A stretch of 64,000 nucleotides of DNA from Serratia entomophila (GTDB taxonomy: Bacteria; Pseudomonadota; Gammaproteobacteria; Enterobacterales; Enterobacteriaceae), in the NCBI RefSeq assembly GCF_021462285.1, contig NZ_CP082787.1, positions 1,612,001-1,676,000 of the forward strand. The letters are read 5' to 3'. Below are positions 52,855-62,119 of the stretch, one piece after another; positions within the stretch are counted from its first letter, which is position 1; each line of letters begins with the position of its first letter. Made by a program: the position numbers and the translations under genes. The notes under the pieces were generated by a model that worked only from the letters and a program-made list of their open reading frames with translations, ran no database searches and was not told the origin of the DNA.

Positions 52855-53997
52855 TTATTTCACGTTATTTGGAATGTCTAGCATGGCCAGCAGGCGATTA
52901 TTCACCTTCTGCGCGTCAAATTTTTCCTGCGCCAACTGGTAACTGGCTTGGCCCATATTGACAATTTTCTGTGGATCTTCGATCAGTTCGCACATTCTCT
53001 CAGCCAAAGCCTCATGCGACCAGCGTTCCACTAAATAGCCGTTAACCCCTTGCACCACTGTTTCCCGGCAGCCAGGTACGTCAGTGCTCAAGACGGCACG
53101 CCCCATCGCCATCGCCTCTTGGGTACTACGCGGGATCCCTTCGCGATAGTAGGAAGGCAGAACAAACACGCTGGATTTGGCAATCCAATCTGCCACATTT
53201 GAAACGTGGCCCGGTGCGATAATGATGTCATCTTGAATCAACTGAGCCAGACTTTGTTCTGTCAGGCTGCCTGGATTCTGTGTATCAACTGCGCCCAACA
53301 TGTAAAATTGCGTATCTGGGTATCGTTCTTTCACCTTTCTGGCAGCGGCGACGTATTCATGTACGCCTTTCTCGGCCAGTAGGCGGGCGATGAAAATAAA
53401 GGAGACCGGCTGAGTTGGGGCAGGGCTAAAGGGATAATCCGCCAAATTCAGACCAATTCCACCCAGCACGTGTGCCTGTTTGACATTTATCTTGCAATCA
53501 ACCACAAGATCATGTCGATCATCAGGGTTTAGTAGGATAAGTGCGTCCAGTTTGGGGAAGACACAGCGATAGAGCGTAACCTGGATCTTTTTCAGCAGCT
53601 TGACTTTCCAGCTCACCCCTTGCGGTTGTTCAGTGAACAGGTAACCTAACCCTTCCAGCATGGCGTAGCGTTTTTTGACCCCAGCCATTACCGCTGCTAG
53701 CGTGCCGAAAATACACGGCTTTGAGAAATAGGAAAAGACTAGATCGGGTTCTAGCTTTTTCAGCTGTTTGCTGAGGGCGAAGGTATCGCAAAAGTCTTTT
53801 ATAGGATTGAGCCCCGTTCTGCTGAATGCATAATCCACAGGCGTAGCGCCAAGGGCCCGCACCTGCTTGCGAGTATCATCATCATAATTGAGCGCAAAAG
53901 CGTAAACACTATGCCCCTGCTGGTGCAGCGATTTGATCAGGTCAGCTCTGAAACCGACCACACAGTTTGCTGTTGTGCCTATAAGTACTATTTTCAT
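52855..53997 (-). CDS. Glycosyltransferase family 4
   Basis: A 380-residue GT-B enzyme. The N-terminus KIVLIGTTANCVVGFRADLI and YAMLEGLGYLFTEQPQG resemble WbpH/PglA-like family-4 transferases; VSFIFIARLLAEKGVHEYV starts the donor domain and PSYYREGIPRSTQEAMAMGR gives the E-x7-E region. Start at 53997 has an AAGG site. Last gene of the minus-strand cluster. Confidence 0.85.
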   Translation of the reverse strand: MKIVLIGTTANCVVGFRADLIKSLHQQGHSVYAFALNYDDDTRKQVRALGATPVDYAFSRTGLNPIKDFCDTFALSKQLKKLEPDLVFSYFSKPCIFGTLAAVMAGVKKRYAMLEGLGYLFTEQPQGVSWKVKLLKKIQVTLYRCVFPKLDALILLNPDDRHDLVVDCKINVKQAHVLGGIGLNLADYPFSPAPTQPVSFIFIARLLAEKGVHEYVAAARKVKERYPDTQFYMLGAVDTQNPGSLTEQSLAQLIQDDIIIAPGHVSNVADWIAKSSVFVLPSYYREGIPRSTQEAMAMGRAVLSTDVPGCRETVVQGVNGYLVERWSHEALAERMCELIEDPQKIVNMGQASYQLAQEKFDAQKVNNRLLAMLDIPNNVK

Positions 53998-54027
53998 AAA
54001 GACCTTATGTGTATACCGTCAAAGCTG

Positions 54028-55113
54028 TTAATTATTATTTTTCAGCTCTGCGTAAACATGTTCCCATTGTGTAACTATCTGATTTAGAGAAAATTTATCC
54101 TTGACCCTCTGGCGCGCTGCGCGACCTAGATTTTGTCTCTCCAGGGGGGGCATCGATTCAATCCTAGCCATGGCTTGCGCCAGGGCGTCAGGATTTTTTA
54201 TCGGCACCAGCAGGCCGTTTATGCCTTCAGAACCGATAATTTCCCCTGGGCCGCCGCTGTCGGTCACTACCACCGGCAACTCGGAGGCCATCGCCTCCGC
54301 CACGACCAGCCCATATCCTTCCCACTCAGATGACAGCACAAAACCATCTACTTGGCGATATAGCTTATCGATATTGTCCCGGACGCCCAAAAACTCAACG
54401 CGCTCTTTCAAGCCGGCTTGTTTCACTTGCAGTTGTAAAGCTTCGAGTAACGGGCCCTTGCCGGCGATGAGCAACCGACTATCGGGCAGCCTGCTAAAGG
54501 CCGATATCAGCGTTGGATAATCTTTCTGTTCAACCAGACGGCCAACGGCCAGCCAGCGAAAAGGTCCGATGTGATCTTCCCGTATATCGCCAGGTGCGAA
54601 TTTATCCGTATCGATGCCGTTAGGTATGGTGCGCGTATTGCTCGTCGGAAACACCTTCTCACCGGTAAATCTGCGCGTCGCGGCTTCGCTGATGGTAGTG
54701 TTCATCTGGCTGAGCGGGTTTGTCAGCCGATAAGCCCAATCCCGCAGTTTTCCGCCCTCATGGGTGTTGTGGGCGGTACATACGATTTTTAGCGAAGGCA
54801 TCAGCAGCCGGACCAATCGCGTTAACAGATTGGCGTGTACCATATGGCTATGCACAACATCTGGCCGCGAGCGCAACAATTCTTTACGCAGGCGCAGCAG
54901 AGCCCGTGGCAAATCTTTGCCGGAGCGCATTCCCAGCGAACAGAGTGGAATGCCTGCTGCCGCAAGGCGATCGATAAACACGGCTGACGACGGCGGCGTC
55001 AGGGAAATCAGCCGCAACTGATGGCCCCTTTGCGCCAATTGTTCGAGCAAGGCGACAACCTGATATTCAGCACCGCCGATCTCAAGGCCGGTAATCACAT
55101 AATCTATACGCAT
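54028..55113 (-). CDS. Glycosyltransferase family 4
   Basis: The start is set at the ATG at 55113 (AGGATGAG site), giving 361 residues that begin MRIDYVITGLEIGGAEYQVV; the frame continues 76 codons upstream into the preceding gene and that part is a shadow. FRWLAVGRLVEQKDYPTLIS and SSEWEGYGLVVAEAMASELP (E-x7-E) place it in family 4. The GGAEYQV loop is typical of polysaccharide transferases. Specificity unknown. Confidence 0.87.
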   Translation of the reverse strand: MRIDYVITGLEIGGAEYQVVALLEQLAQRGHQLRLISLTPPSSAVFIDRLAAAGIPLCSLGMRSGKDLPRALLRLRKELLRSRPDVVHSHMVHANLLTRLVRLLMPSLKIVCTAHNTHEGGKLRDWAYRLTNPLSQMNTTISEAATRRFTGEKVFPTSNTRTIPNGIDTDKFAPGDIREDHIGPFRWLAVGRLVEQKDYPTLISAFSRLPDSRLLIAGKGPLLEALQLQVKQAGLKERVEFLGVRDNIDKLYRQVDGFVLSSEWEGYGLVVAEAMASELPVVVTDSGGPGEIIGSEGINGLLVPIKNPDALAQAMARIESMPPLERQNLGRAARQRVKDKFSLNQIVTQWEHVYAELKNNN

Positions 55114-55120
55114 CGCAGTC

Positions 55121-56014
55121 TCATCCTTGACGCCGACGATAGAAAAGGAACAGCTTCTGAATCGCACTATGGGGCAGCCAGCTGATTGCCCACAAAGCGA
55201 TTTTAAATTTGCCGCCGATCGGAGCATCTCGCAGCGACTGCCGCGCTGCGGCGCGATGGTTGTTGAGCAGGCTGTAGGTAATATGAGCCAGACGTATCCG
55301 CCGGTATTCTTCCGGGTGATCGCGGCGCAACCTATCCCCAAAATCAGCCAGGGCCATTTCCGCCAGCTGTTGGTGGTAAGCGGCTTTCGTGACCTGCGAT
55401 GAGAAGTGGGTCAGGCGAACGGCGGCGTCATCGGAAACGCTGACCAGTGGATGACTGTAAGAGGGGATGCCAAACTCTTCGGCGATTTTCCACCACAGCA
55501 AATGTTCGCCGCCCGCACGGTTATGTGGATACCGCAGTCCGGTACTTAAAAATTTTTGACGGTCAAAAACCGGTGTGAAATCTCCGGTGATGGCTTTATT
55601 TACATAGTCGTCAAATGTAATAAGGCGAAATTCTTCTTTCTGATTTTCGCGGTTGACGGCGAATTGATACACCGGATACCGTGATTCCGGTTGTTCAGGC
55701 AAACGTTGAGCCAAATACTCGGCGGTTCCTGGCTCTAAGGTGTCGTCATCGTCAAGCATCAGCACCCAGGGAGCACGGGCCAATGCCAATCCTTCCATGC
55801 GGGCTGGGCCGGGGCCGCCATTGACAGGCATGCGATGGCAAACCAGATCCTCAATAGCCAGCTCCGGCAATGGGGTTGTCGAGGCATCGTCTACCACCAC
55901 AATTTCAATTCTATGGTGTTCGTTTCTTTCGGCCACAACAGAATTTACCGCACGAACGAGTAAGTCGGGGCGATTATAGGTTGTAATAACCACGCTTAGG
56001 GCAAAGTTATTCAA
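55121..56014 (-). CDS. Glycosyltransferase family 2
   Basis: A GT-A enzyme of about 297 residues. ALSVVITTYNRPDLLVRAVN opens the fold, IEIVVVDDAST has the first acidic pair and VLMLDDDDTLE the metal site. The start is uncertain: no ATG fits, and the TTG at 56014 (AAGGAAG 6 bases upstream) is preferred over the TTG at 56035 seven codons earlier. Seven bases separate its stop from the next gene's start, so the two are coupled. Donor unknown. Confidence 0.82.
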   Translation of the reverse strand: MNNFALSVVITTYNRPDLLVRAVNSVVAERNEHHRIEIVVVDDASTTPLPELAIEDLVCHRMPVNGGPGPARMEGLALARAPWVLMLDDDDTLEPGTAEYLAQRLPEQPESRYPVYQFAVNRENQKEEFRLITFDDYVNKAITGDFTPVFDRQKFLSTGLRYPHNRAGGEHLLWWKIAEEFGIPSYSHPLVSVSDDAAVRLTHFSSQVTKAAYHQQLAEMALADFGDRLRRDHPEEYRRIRLAHITYSLLNNHRAAARQSLRDAPIGGKFKIALWAISWLPHSAIQKLFLFYRRRQG

Positions 56015-56100
56015 ACTGACTTCCTTCACAATCAAGAATAAAGCGATGCATCACGGCATTCCTGTTGATGACGTTACGATTCGATAAAAACACCGGCATA

Positions 56101-57336
56101 CTATCTCTCTGCCTTGAAAGGTTTTCGACAAAATAAAAACAGCAACAGGGAGAACATTGTAACCTCTGCGGCCAGGAATGCGATGGTCATTCCCAATCCG
56201 CCTAACGTCGGAACCAACAGGAAGGCGAGCAGGCAAATTATCACTATGTTGAGCATCATAACCCGGCTGGCCACTTGCTCTTTGCCCCCAGGGATAAACC
56301 ACAGTATAGCCAGCGCCATGCTGCAAATGCGCAGGGGCACGATCCAGACCAGAAGTCTCAATAGCTCAATGGCATCTTGATACCCGGGGCCAAAGACGAT
56401 ATTCACTACCCAACCCGCCACGCACACCGTCAGCACGGCAAAAACGACGGTGGCCAGAAAAAGCACGCCTACTGCGAGGCTGACTACTCTTTTGGCAGCA
56501 TGTGCCGAATCGGATTGCAGTCTGACCAAGTGAGGGAAGGCTGCGTTTAACACCGGTGCAGCCAGGCCGCTCGCAGCTCGCACCAGTTTCTCTGCCGGCA
56601 CGAATGCCCCGACCGCGCGAGCCCCACCAAGCAAGCCTAACAGCGTCGAGGCAATAGACCCCATTATGCTTTGGGCGCCTTTATACAAAAATAGTTCCCA
56701 GCTTTCCCGCAAGGCGGTTATCGCGCCCCGCAGGCTGACACCCCCGAGGCCGGTGGTGCGGATCATCAGCAACGTTGGGAGCAAGGTATTGATGATTCCC
56801 ACTGTCGCCTGAATGGTCAAAACGCGTTGCGCATGCTGGGGAGAGGAAACCAGCAGGATGGTGAACATCAAGCCGGTACTACGTAGCCCCAAATCCAGCA
56901 AAGCCGGTAAGATTAGCCTTTCAATACCGACATAATACCATAATGGCGTAAAACCAAATGCCAGGATAAAAAGTGAAATCCAGATAAACCAATGATGGGG
57001 GATAGCCGTTGCACCGGTGCCGGAAAATACCAGAATGCCGACCACGCCAGCCACCGCCAGGCTAAGCAGCAGCTTGGCGAACAGTACGTTGGTTACCAGT
57101 TGCGCTAGTTCTCGCTTATTTTCTCTGACTTTTACCACGCTGCGCGCTGCGCTGAAGTTGAAGCCAAATTCGACGAATACCGATGCGGTGAGAGCGATAC
57201 CCAGAGCATAGAGCACTTGCCCATAACCTTGTTGGCCAAGGGCGCGAGCCAGTACCGGCAACTCGATTAGCGGTATGAACAATCCGCCAATCTGCGCCAA
57301 CATCAGCCAGAAGGTATTAGTTGCGACGCGGGACAT
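56101..57336 (-). CDS. wzx: Second Wzx-type flippase (MOP superfamily)
   Basis: A 411-residue protein with about 12 hydrophobic helices. FWLMLAQIGGLFIPLIELPV, LARALGQQGYGQVLYALG and the GFTPLWYYVGIE segment match the O-antigen translocase subgroup rather than the WzxC-like one encoded at 51082. Its start overlaps the previous gene by 20 bases. Together with that gene it suggests a separate Wzx/Wzy pathway on this strand. Confidence 0.88.
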   Translation of the reverse strand: MSRVATNTFWLMLAQIGGLFIPLIELPVLARALGQQGYGQVLYALGIALTASVFVEFGFNFSAARSVVKVRENKRELAQLVTNVLFAKLLLSLAVAGVVGILVFSGTGATAIPHHWFIWISLFILAFGFTPLWYYVGIERLILPALLDLGLRSTGLMFTILLVSSPQHAQRVLTIQATVGIINTLLPTLLMIRTTGLGGVSLRGAITALRESWELFLYKGAQSIMGSIASTLLGLLGGARAVGAFVPAEKLVRAASGLAAPVLNAAFPHLVRLQSDSAHAAKRVVSLAVGVLFLATVVFAVLTVCVAGWVVNIVFGPGYQDAIELLRLLVWIVPLRICSMALAILWFIPGGKEQVASRVMMLNIVIICLLAFLLVPTLGGLGMTIAFLAAEVTMFSLLLFLFCRKPFKAER

Positions 57337-58630
57337 GGCTCATCACGATAGAAATTGCTGTCAAAACGATCGCCCATTCGGTCAACTCATTGCTCAGCGG
57401 ATGGAAACACCCCATAAACAAGAACAACGCCAGTACGGATAACGGACTGAGCATCAATTCAAAACGTTCTGTAAACAGCTCGCGTTTTTCAGTCACGAAT
57501 TTTAGGCCGTAATAGAGAGGGCACAGGATAAACAGCAGATAACCGACGAATGAAAGTACGCCCTCATCGGCCAAGAGTTGAAGATAGGTCATATGGATAA
57601 CGCTGCTTGCGCCAAAGTCATCGACGCGAGTGCTGCCGAAACCGCCGCCCCACGGGAACTTATCCACGGTCTGCTGCCAGCCGGTATGTAGCATTTGCAA
57701 GCGAATGCTGTTGTCGCCCTTGACCAAACGATCCGCCGTCGCTTCTTTCGGCGCATCAAGCGTTTTTTGGAACACGCGATTTAAATCATCACCCCCGGCC
57801 TCGTTTTTTTCGGCCTTCTTCTCCATTAACTGAGTGATGAGTTGGTCGTAGTGGCCCGAAACCCATCCCAGCAATACGGGCTGAATTAACGAGAACGATA
57901 TGAAGGTGACCAGCAGCAGGCTGAGATGAGTGCGGATTGGTTTGGTATACGTTTTGGCGAAAATAGCGATAACCGCCAGGGAGATCCAGACCAGAACCAA
58001 CCAAAGCATTGACGTACGACTGCCGTCAAGCGCCATAGTCAGTACCGCGCCAAATGCCAACAATATGTTGAGCGCACTCGGTTTTTTTAGACAGCGCCAG
58101 ACCGCGAAAGGCCAAACAAAGGCTCCTATTTTCCAGATGACCCCTGGCCAGCTGGCCAGCCAGCCCATACGGCCGTCACCCAAAATGACCATCGCATCCA
58201 GTTGGCGGAACAATGCCAGTATTATTAAAGGTACCAAGGATACGACGAGCGTTACGCTGAGTGCCCTTTCCAACAAGCTTGGAGATAGAGGGGAAATAAG
58301 CAACAGGCACAGTAACACGAACATAAAGGCAAGATATTTGGCGACTGTATATAGACCTGTGCCATGGTTCATAAATGCAGCTATGGCTATGCCGGCCATA
58401 AATAACAGCCAGCCGAATAACATGAGCTTGTAGTTGCCCAGACAGCGCAATCGTTCACGAACCGTTTGCATCATGGAAAGCGGAGATGCAGCCAGAGAAC
58501 TGACTACGGCTACGATGAGCAAAATGAGTTGGATTAACCAATTTAGATTGCCACCAATGTAGATTTTAATCGTACCCAGCATAGAGAATACGATGAATAG
58601 GACTACGAAAACGCTGGAAATTACACGCAC
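57317..58630 (-). CDS. O-antigen ligase/Wzy-type polymerase
   Basis: A 437-residue membrane protein with about ten helices and a large periplasmic loop (about residues 255-345) holding FPWGGGFGSTRVDDFG and SSVIHMTYLQLLADEGVLSF. The H-x-T/H-x-x-Y...G-x-x-G-x-x-x-Y layout is that of the Wzy_C/O-antigen ligase family. The GTG start at 58630 has an AGGGG site; no ATG fits. First gene of the minus-strand cluster, divergent from gnd. Ligase and polymerase cannot be told apart from sequence; beside wzx a polymerase is more likely. Confidence 0.8.
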   Translation of the reverse strand: MRVISSVFVVLFIVFSMLGTIKIYIGGNLNWLIQLILLIVAVVSSLAASPLSMMQTVRERLRCLGNYKLMLFGWLLFMAGIAIAAFMNHGTGLYTVAKYLAFMFVLLCLLLISPLSPSLLERALSVTLVVSLVPLIILALFRQLDAMVILGDGRMGWLASWPGVIWKIGAFVWPFAVWRCLKKPSALNILLAFGAVLTMALDGSRTSMLWLVLVWISLAVIAIFAKTYTKPIRTHLSLLLVTFISFSLIQPVLLGWVSGHYDQLITQLMEKKAEKNEAGGDDLNRVFQKTLDAPKEATADRLVKGDNSIRLQMLHTGWQQTVDKFPWGGGFGSTRVDDFGASSVIHMTYLQLLADEGVLSFVGYLLFILCPLYYGLKFVTEKRELFTERFELMLSPLSVLALFLFMGCFHPLSNELTEWAIVLTAISIVMSHVPRRN

Positions 58631-58897
58631 TTTTGACCCCTACTTTTTTTAACTGCGGGATTGTACAGGATCTGTGAAGGTCATCAATATACGTTAAGTC
58701 TTAATCAATCACCTTTTAGCTTTTTTAAATGCGCTTCTGAACAGCAAACACAAAGTGTCGGTCGTGTTTTTGTTGCAAGCTGTCTATCGCACCAATCACT
58801 ACCCACGCGGCGCAATCCTGAGTTAACATGTGTGCCACATCACAAAACCTGCTGGCCGAAGCTGCCATCAGGGTCATCCTCAGACAGGAGTTCTTCA

Positions 58898-60304
58898 ATG
58901 TCCAAGCAACAAATCGGCGTTGTCGGCATGGCGGTCATGGGCCGCAATCTGGCACTGAACATCGAAAGTCGTGGTTACACCGTTTCCATCTTTAACCGTT
59001 CCGGCGACAAGACTGACGAAGTTATCGCTGAGAACCCAGGTAAAAACCTGGCGCCGTACTACAGCGTTGAAGAGTTTGTTGAATCGCTGGAAAAACCGCG
59101 CCGCATCCTGCTGATGGTCAAAGCGGGCGAAGCGACGGACAAAACCATCGCCTCTCTGACGCCGCACCTGGACAAGGGCGATATCCTGATCGACGGTGGC
59201 AACACCTACTATCAGGATACTATCCGCCGTAACCGCGAACTGTCCGACCAGGGCTTCAACTTCATCGGTACCGGCGTTTCCGGCGGTGAAGAGGGGGCTT
59301 TGAAGGGGCCTTCAATCATGCCTGGCGGCCAGAAAGAAGCCTACGAGCTGGTGGCGCCAATCCTCGAGAAAATCGCAGCGGTAGCGGAAGGCGAGCCTTG
59401 CGTGACCTATATTGGCGCAGACGGTGCCGGCCACTACGTGAAAATGGTGCACAACGGCATTGAATACGGCGACATGCAGCTGATCGCTGAAGCTTACTCG
59501 TTGCTGAAGCAGGCGCTGAACCTGAGCAACGAACAGCTGGCCGAGACCTTCGCCGAGTGGAACAAGGGCGAGCTGAACAGCTACCTGATCGACATCACCA
59601 AAGACATCTTCACCAAGAAAGACGAAGAGGGTAAATATCTGGTTGATGTGATTCTGGACGAAGCGGCCAACAAAGGCACCGGCAAATGGACCAGTCAGAG
59701 CTCGCTGGATCTGGGCGAGCCGCTGTCGTTGATCACCGAATCGGTGTTCGCGCGTTACCTGTCCTCACTCAAAGAGCAGCGCGTAGCCGCTTCAAAAGTG
59801 CTGACCGGTCCTAAAGCCACGCCGGTAAGCGGCGACAAAGCCGAGTTCATCGAGAAAGTGCGCCGCGCGCTGTACCTGGGCAAGATCGTTTCTTATGCGC
59901 AGGGCTTCTCTCAATTGAAGGCCGCTTCCAAGGAAAACAACTGGGATCTGCACTACGGCGAGATTGCCAAAATCTTCCGCGCCGGCTGCATCATCCGCGC
60001 CCAGTTCTTGCAGAAAATCACCGACGCTTACGCGGCCGACGCCGATATCGCCAACCTGCTGCTGGCACCTTACTTCAAGCAGATTGCCGACGATTACCAG
60101 CAGGCGTTGCGCGACGTGGTGTCTTACGCGGTGCAGAACGGCATTCCTACGCCAACCTTCTCTGCGGCCATCGCCTATTACGACAGCTACCGCTCAGCGG
60201 TGTTGCCGGCTAACCTGATTCAGGCGCAGCGTGACTACTTTGGCGCGCACACTTACAAACGTATCGACAAGGAAGGCGTATTCCACACCGAATGGATGGA
60301 GTAA
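58898..60304 (+). CDS. gnd: 6-phosphogluconate dehydrogenase, decarboxylating
   Basis: A 468-residue enzyme of the pentose phosphate pathway producing ribulose-5-phosphate, CO2 and NADPH. The start at 58898 has CAGGAG, and the long upstream frame is a shadow. [20 protein letters not shown] is the NADP site; [30 protein letters not shown] and [16 protein letters not shown] hold substrate and catalytic Lys/Glu residues. gnd is the classic right-hand border of enteric O-antigen loci. Confidence 0.98.
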   Translation: MSKQQIGVVGMAVMGRNLALNIESRGYTVSIFNRSGDKTDEVIAENPGKNLAPYYSVEEFVESLEKPRRILLMVKAGEATDKTIASLTPHLDKGDILIDGGNTYYQDTIRRNRELSDQGFNFIGTGVSGGEEGALKGPSIMPGGQKEAYELVAPILEKIAAVAEGEPCVTYIGADGAGHYVKMVHNGIEYGDMQLIAEAYSLLKQALNLSNEQLAETFAEWNKGELNSYLIDITKDIFTKKDEEGKYLVDVILDEAANKGTGKWTSQSSLDLGEPLSLITESVFARYLSSLKEQRVAASKVLTGPKATPVSGDKAEFIEKVRRALYLGKIVSYAQGFSQLKAASKENNWDLHYGEIAKIFRAGCIIRAQFLQKITDAYAADADIANLLLAPYFKQIADDYQQALRDVVSYAVQNGIPTPTFSAAIAYYDSYRSAVLPANLIQAQRDYFGAHTYKRIDKEGVFHTEWME

Positions 60305-60322
60305 GCCCCCGCAGTTGATGGA

Positions 60323-60346
60323 AAGCCGCCGCAAGGCGGCTTTTTT
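60323..60346 (+). terminator. Rho-independent terminator of gnd
   Basis: AAGCCGCC and GGCGGCTT form an 8-bp stem around a GCAA loop, followed by six T. Confidence 0.92.
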
Positions 60347-60851
60347 GTGTCTTGCACTCATCGTCAGGCATGCATTCTGGCACTATTCTTAATTTTTGAT
60401 TTATTTCAATAATAAGATCTGCATCTTGGTATTCGGCGTTTACCCAGTATTTTCCTCGCGTTACCTTGCCGTATGACCAATGTTTGCTAATATAATTCCT
60501 AAACCGGATTTTTTCTTTTTCTCTGCCTCGGCTGGTTAACAACTTACGTCCGTTCTCGGCACGCGTGGCCGGTGGGGGCCGTTTGCCGTGTTTGGTTTAT
60601 TTTTATTTTTAATCAATGCATTGTGGTTTATGTTCGGACCTGTAGGCAGTGCCTGTGCTTTTAGGATTATGCCCGGTTATTATTTCTCTTTTTTTATGAG
60701 ATTTTATTAACCGCGGTTTATGGAAGCCTGTTTTTCCTTTTTATATATATAAAAAAATAATTGATGTCTCTTTAGCAATCAGCTAGCGAAGCATCGGGTG
60801 CCTGTGCCCGGTGTCTGCTGCAAAGCAACGGTTTTGGGGTAGTGCGGGTTT
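60347..60851 (+). other. Gene-poor AT-rich region between gnd and manC
   Basis: About 500 bases with no gene I can support. It contains long T and A tracts and a near-palindromic TATATATATA segment around 60745-60755. The promoter of manC should lie here. In E. coli this position holds ugd and wzz; neither is seen. Confidence 0.6.
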
Positions 60852-61928
60852 ATGGTGAAATTAATCCCAGTCATTTTGGCCGGTGGCAATGGCAGCCGCC
60901 TATGGCCTTTATCAAGAGCGGCTTCCCCCAAACAATTCCTGGCGATAGACGGCAGCGGGCGCAGTTTGTTGCAACAAACGCTGCTGCGGCTGGAAGGGCT
61001 GCAAGGGGTGGAGATTGCCGCGCCGATCGTCATTTGCAACGAGGAACATCGTTTTCTGGTGGCGGAACAGCTACGCGAAATCGATTGGTTGACCCCGAGC
61101 ATCATCCTGGAGCCGGCGGGGCGCAATACGGCGCCGGCGGTCGCTCTCGCCGCTCATTTCGCCTCGAAACAGGATCCCGACGGCATCTTGCTGGTGCTGG
61201 CGGCGGACCACCTGATTACCCAGGTCGACGCATTCCACACGGCCTTGAACAAGGCTATCGAATTTTCGCTGCGTGAACGGCTGGTGACCTTTGGCATCAT
61301 CCCCCAGCACCCTGAAACGGGTTATGGGTATATCAAACGCGGCGCGCAGCTGTCCGATTATTGTTTTGACGTCGAATGCTTCGTTGAGAAACCCTGTTTG
61401 CAAAAGGCGCAGGTTTATCTGTCCAGCGGCGACTACAGTTGGAACAGCGGCATGTTTATGTTCACGGCGAAAAAATTCTTGCATGAACTGATGATATTCC
61501 GCCCCGAGATCTACCAGAAATGTCAGTTGGCGATGAATGCCTGCCGGCAAGAATATGATTTTATTCGTATCGATGAAGCGACCTTTCTCAGCTGCCCCAG
61601 CGAATCCATCGACTATGCGGTGATGGAAAACACCAGGGAAGCGGTAGTGATGCCGATAGACATCGGCTGGAGCGATGTCGGGTCGTGGGCGGCGATATGG
61701 GATGTGGCCAAGAAAGACGCCGCCGGCAATGCGCATCAGGGTAACGTTATCGCCATTAACGCCTTCAACAACTATGTTTCTGCCGCCACTACGCTGGTCG
61801 CCACCGTGGGCATCAGGGATTTGGTGATCATCCAGACTGACGATGCGCTATTGGTCGCCGCGCGGGATTGCGTGCAGGACGTCAAGCAATTGGTTGCCGA
61901 ACTGAAGGCGCGCAAGCTCCCGCTTTAG
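60852..61928 (+). CDS. manC: Mannose-1-phosphate guanylyltransferase, lacking the C-terminal cupin domain
   Basis: A 358-residue nucleotidyltransferase making GDP-mannose. The signature GGNGSRLWPLSRAASPKQFL (residues 11-30) and the domains IILEPAGRNTAPAVALAA, GYGYIK and FVEKP are complete. Typical enterobacterial ManC proteins are about 470 residues, with a C-terminal phosphomannose-isomerase-type cupin; here the frame stops after VKQLVAELKARKLPL. A piece resembling the end of that cupin occurs just downstream in another frame (see 62008-62119). The pyrophosphorylase domain alone may be active. manB follows. Confidence 0.88.
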   Translation: MVKLIPVILAGGNGSRLWPLSRAASPKQFLAIDGSGRSLLQQTLLRLEGLQGVEIAAPIVICNEEHRFLVAEQLREIDWLTPSIILEPAGRNTAPAVALAAHFASKQDPDGILLVLAADHLITQVDAFHTALNKAIEFSLRERLVTFGIIPQHPETGYGYIKRGAQLSDYCFDVECFVEKPCLQKAQVYLSSGDYSWNSGMFMFTAKKFLHELMIFRPEIYQKCQLAMNACRQEYDFIRIDEATFLSCPSESIDYAVMENTREAVVMPIDIGWSDVGSWAAIWDVAKKDAAGNAHQGNVIAINAFNNYVSAATTLVATVGIRDLVIIQTDDALLVAARDCVQDVKQLVAELKARKLPL

Positions 61929-62007
61929 CGGCGCCGAGCAAAATTTGCGTCATAAGCGACGTTAAACATTTCCAGTTTGCCAAGATAATGATAAATGTAG
62001 AGAAGAC

Positions 62008-62119
62008 AGTGCCGCTGATTGCGCAGGTCTCTAAGCCGGGCGCAGTGCTTGATGACAAGAACGCGGTAGCAAATATAACTGAAGAATTCGATCGATATGG
62101 CAGAGTTGACGTGTTTTAA
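62008..62119 (+). pseudogene. Possible remnant of the ManC cupin C-terminus
   Basis: In a frame different from manC, TVPLIAQVSKPGAVLDDKNA followed by [14 protein letters not shown] resembles the typical ManC end (I-P-L-x-L-I-E-V-Q-x-G-x-Y-L...D-R-Y-G-R). The stop falls just inside manB. Together with the short manC this suggests an internal deletion and frameshift removed most of the cupin. The match is short. Confidence 0.45.

Noticed and set aside
52614..52961. 115-residue plus-strand frame after the first wzx
   Set aside because: Only its middle resembles RmlA; the rest overlaps a stem-loop and the antisense of a glycosyltransferase gene. It is listed only as an rmlA fragment.
60210..60542. 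110-residue minus-strand frame between gnd and manC
   Set aside because: It starts with TTG, runs across the gnd terminator and into the gnd coding region, and shows no family pattern I recognise. The part before the terminator could be a gene remnant, but I cannot support it.
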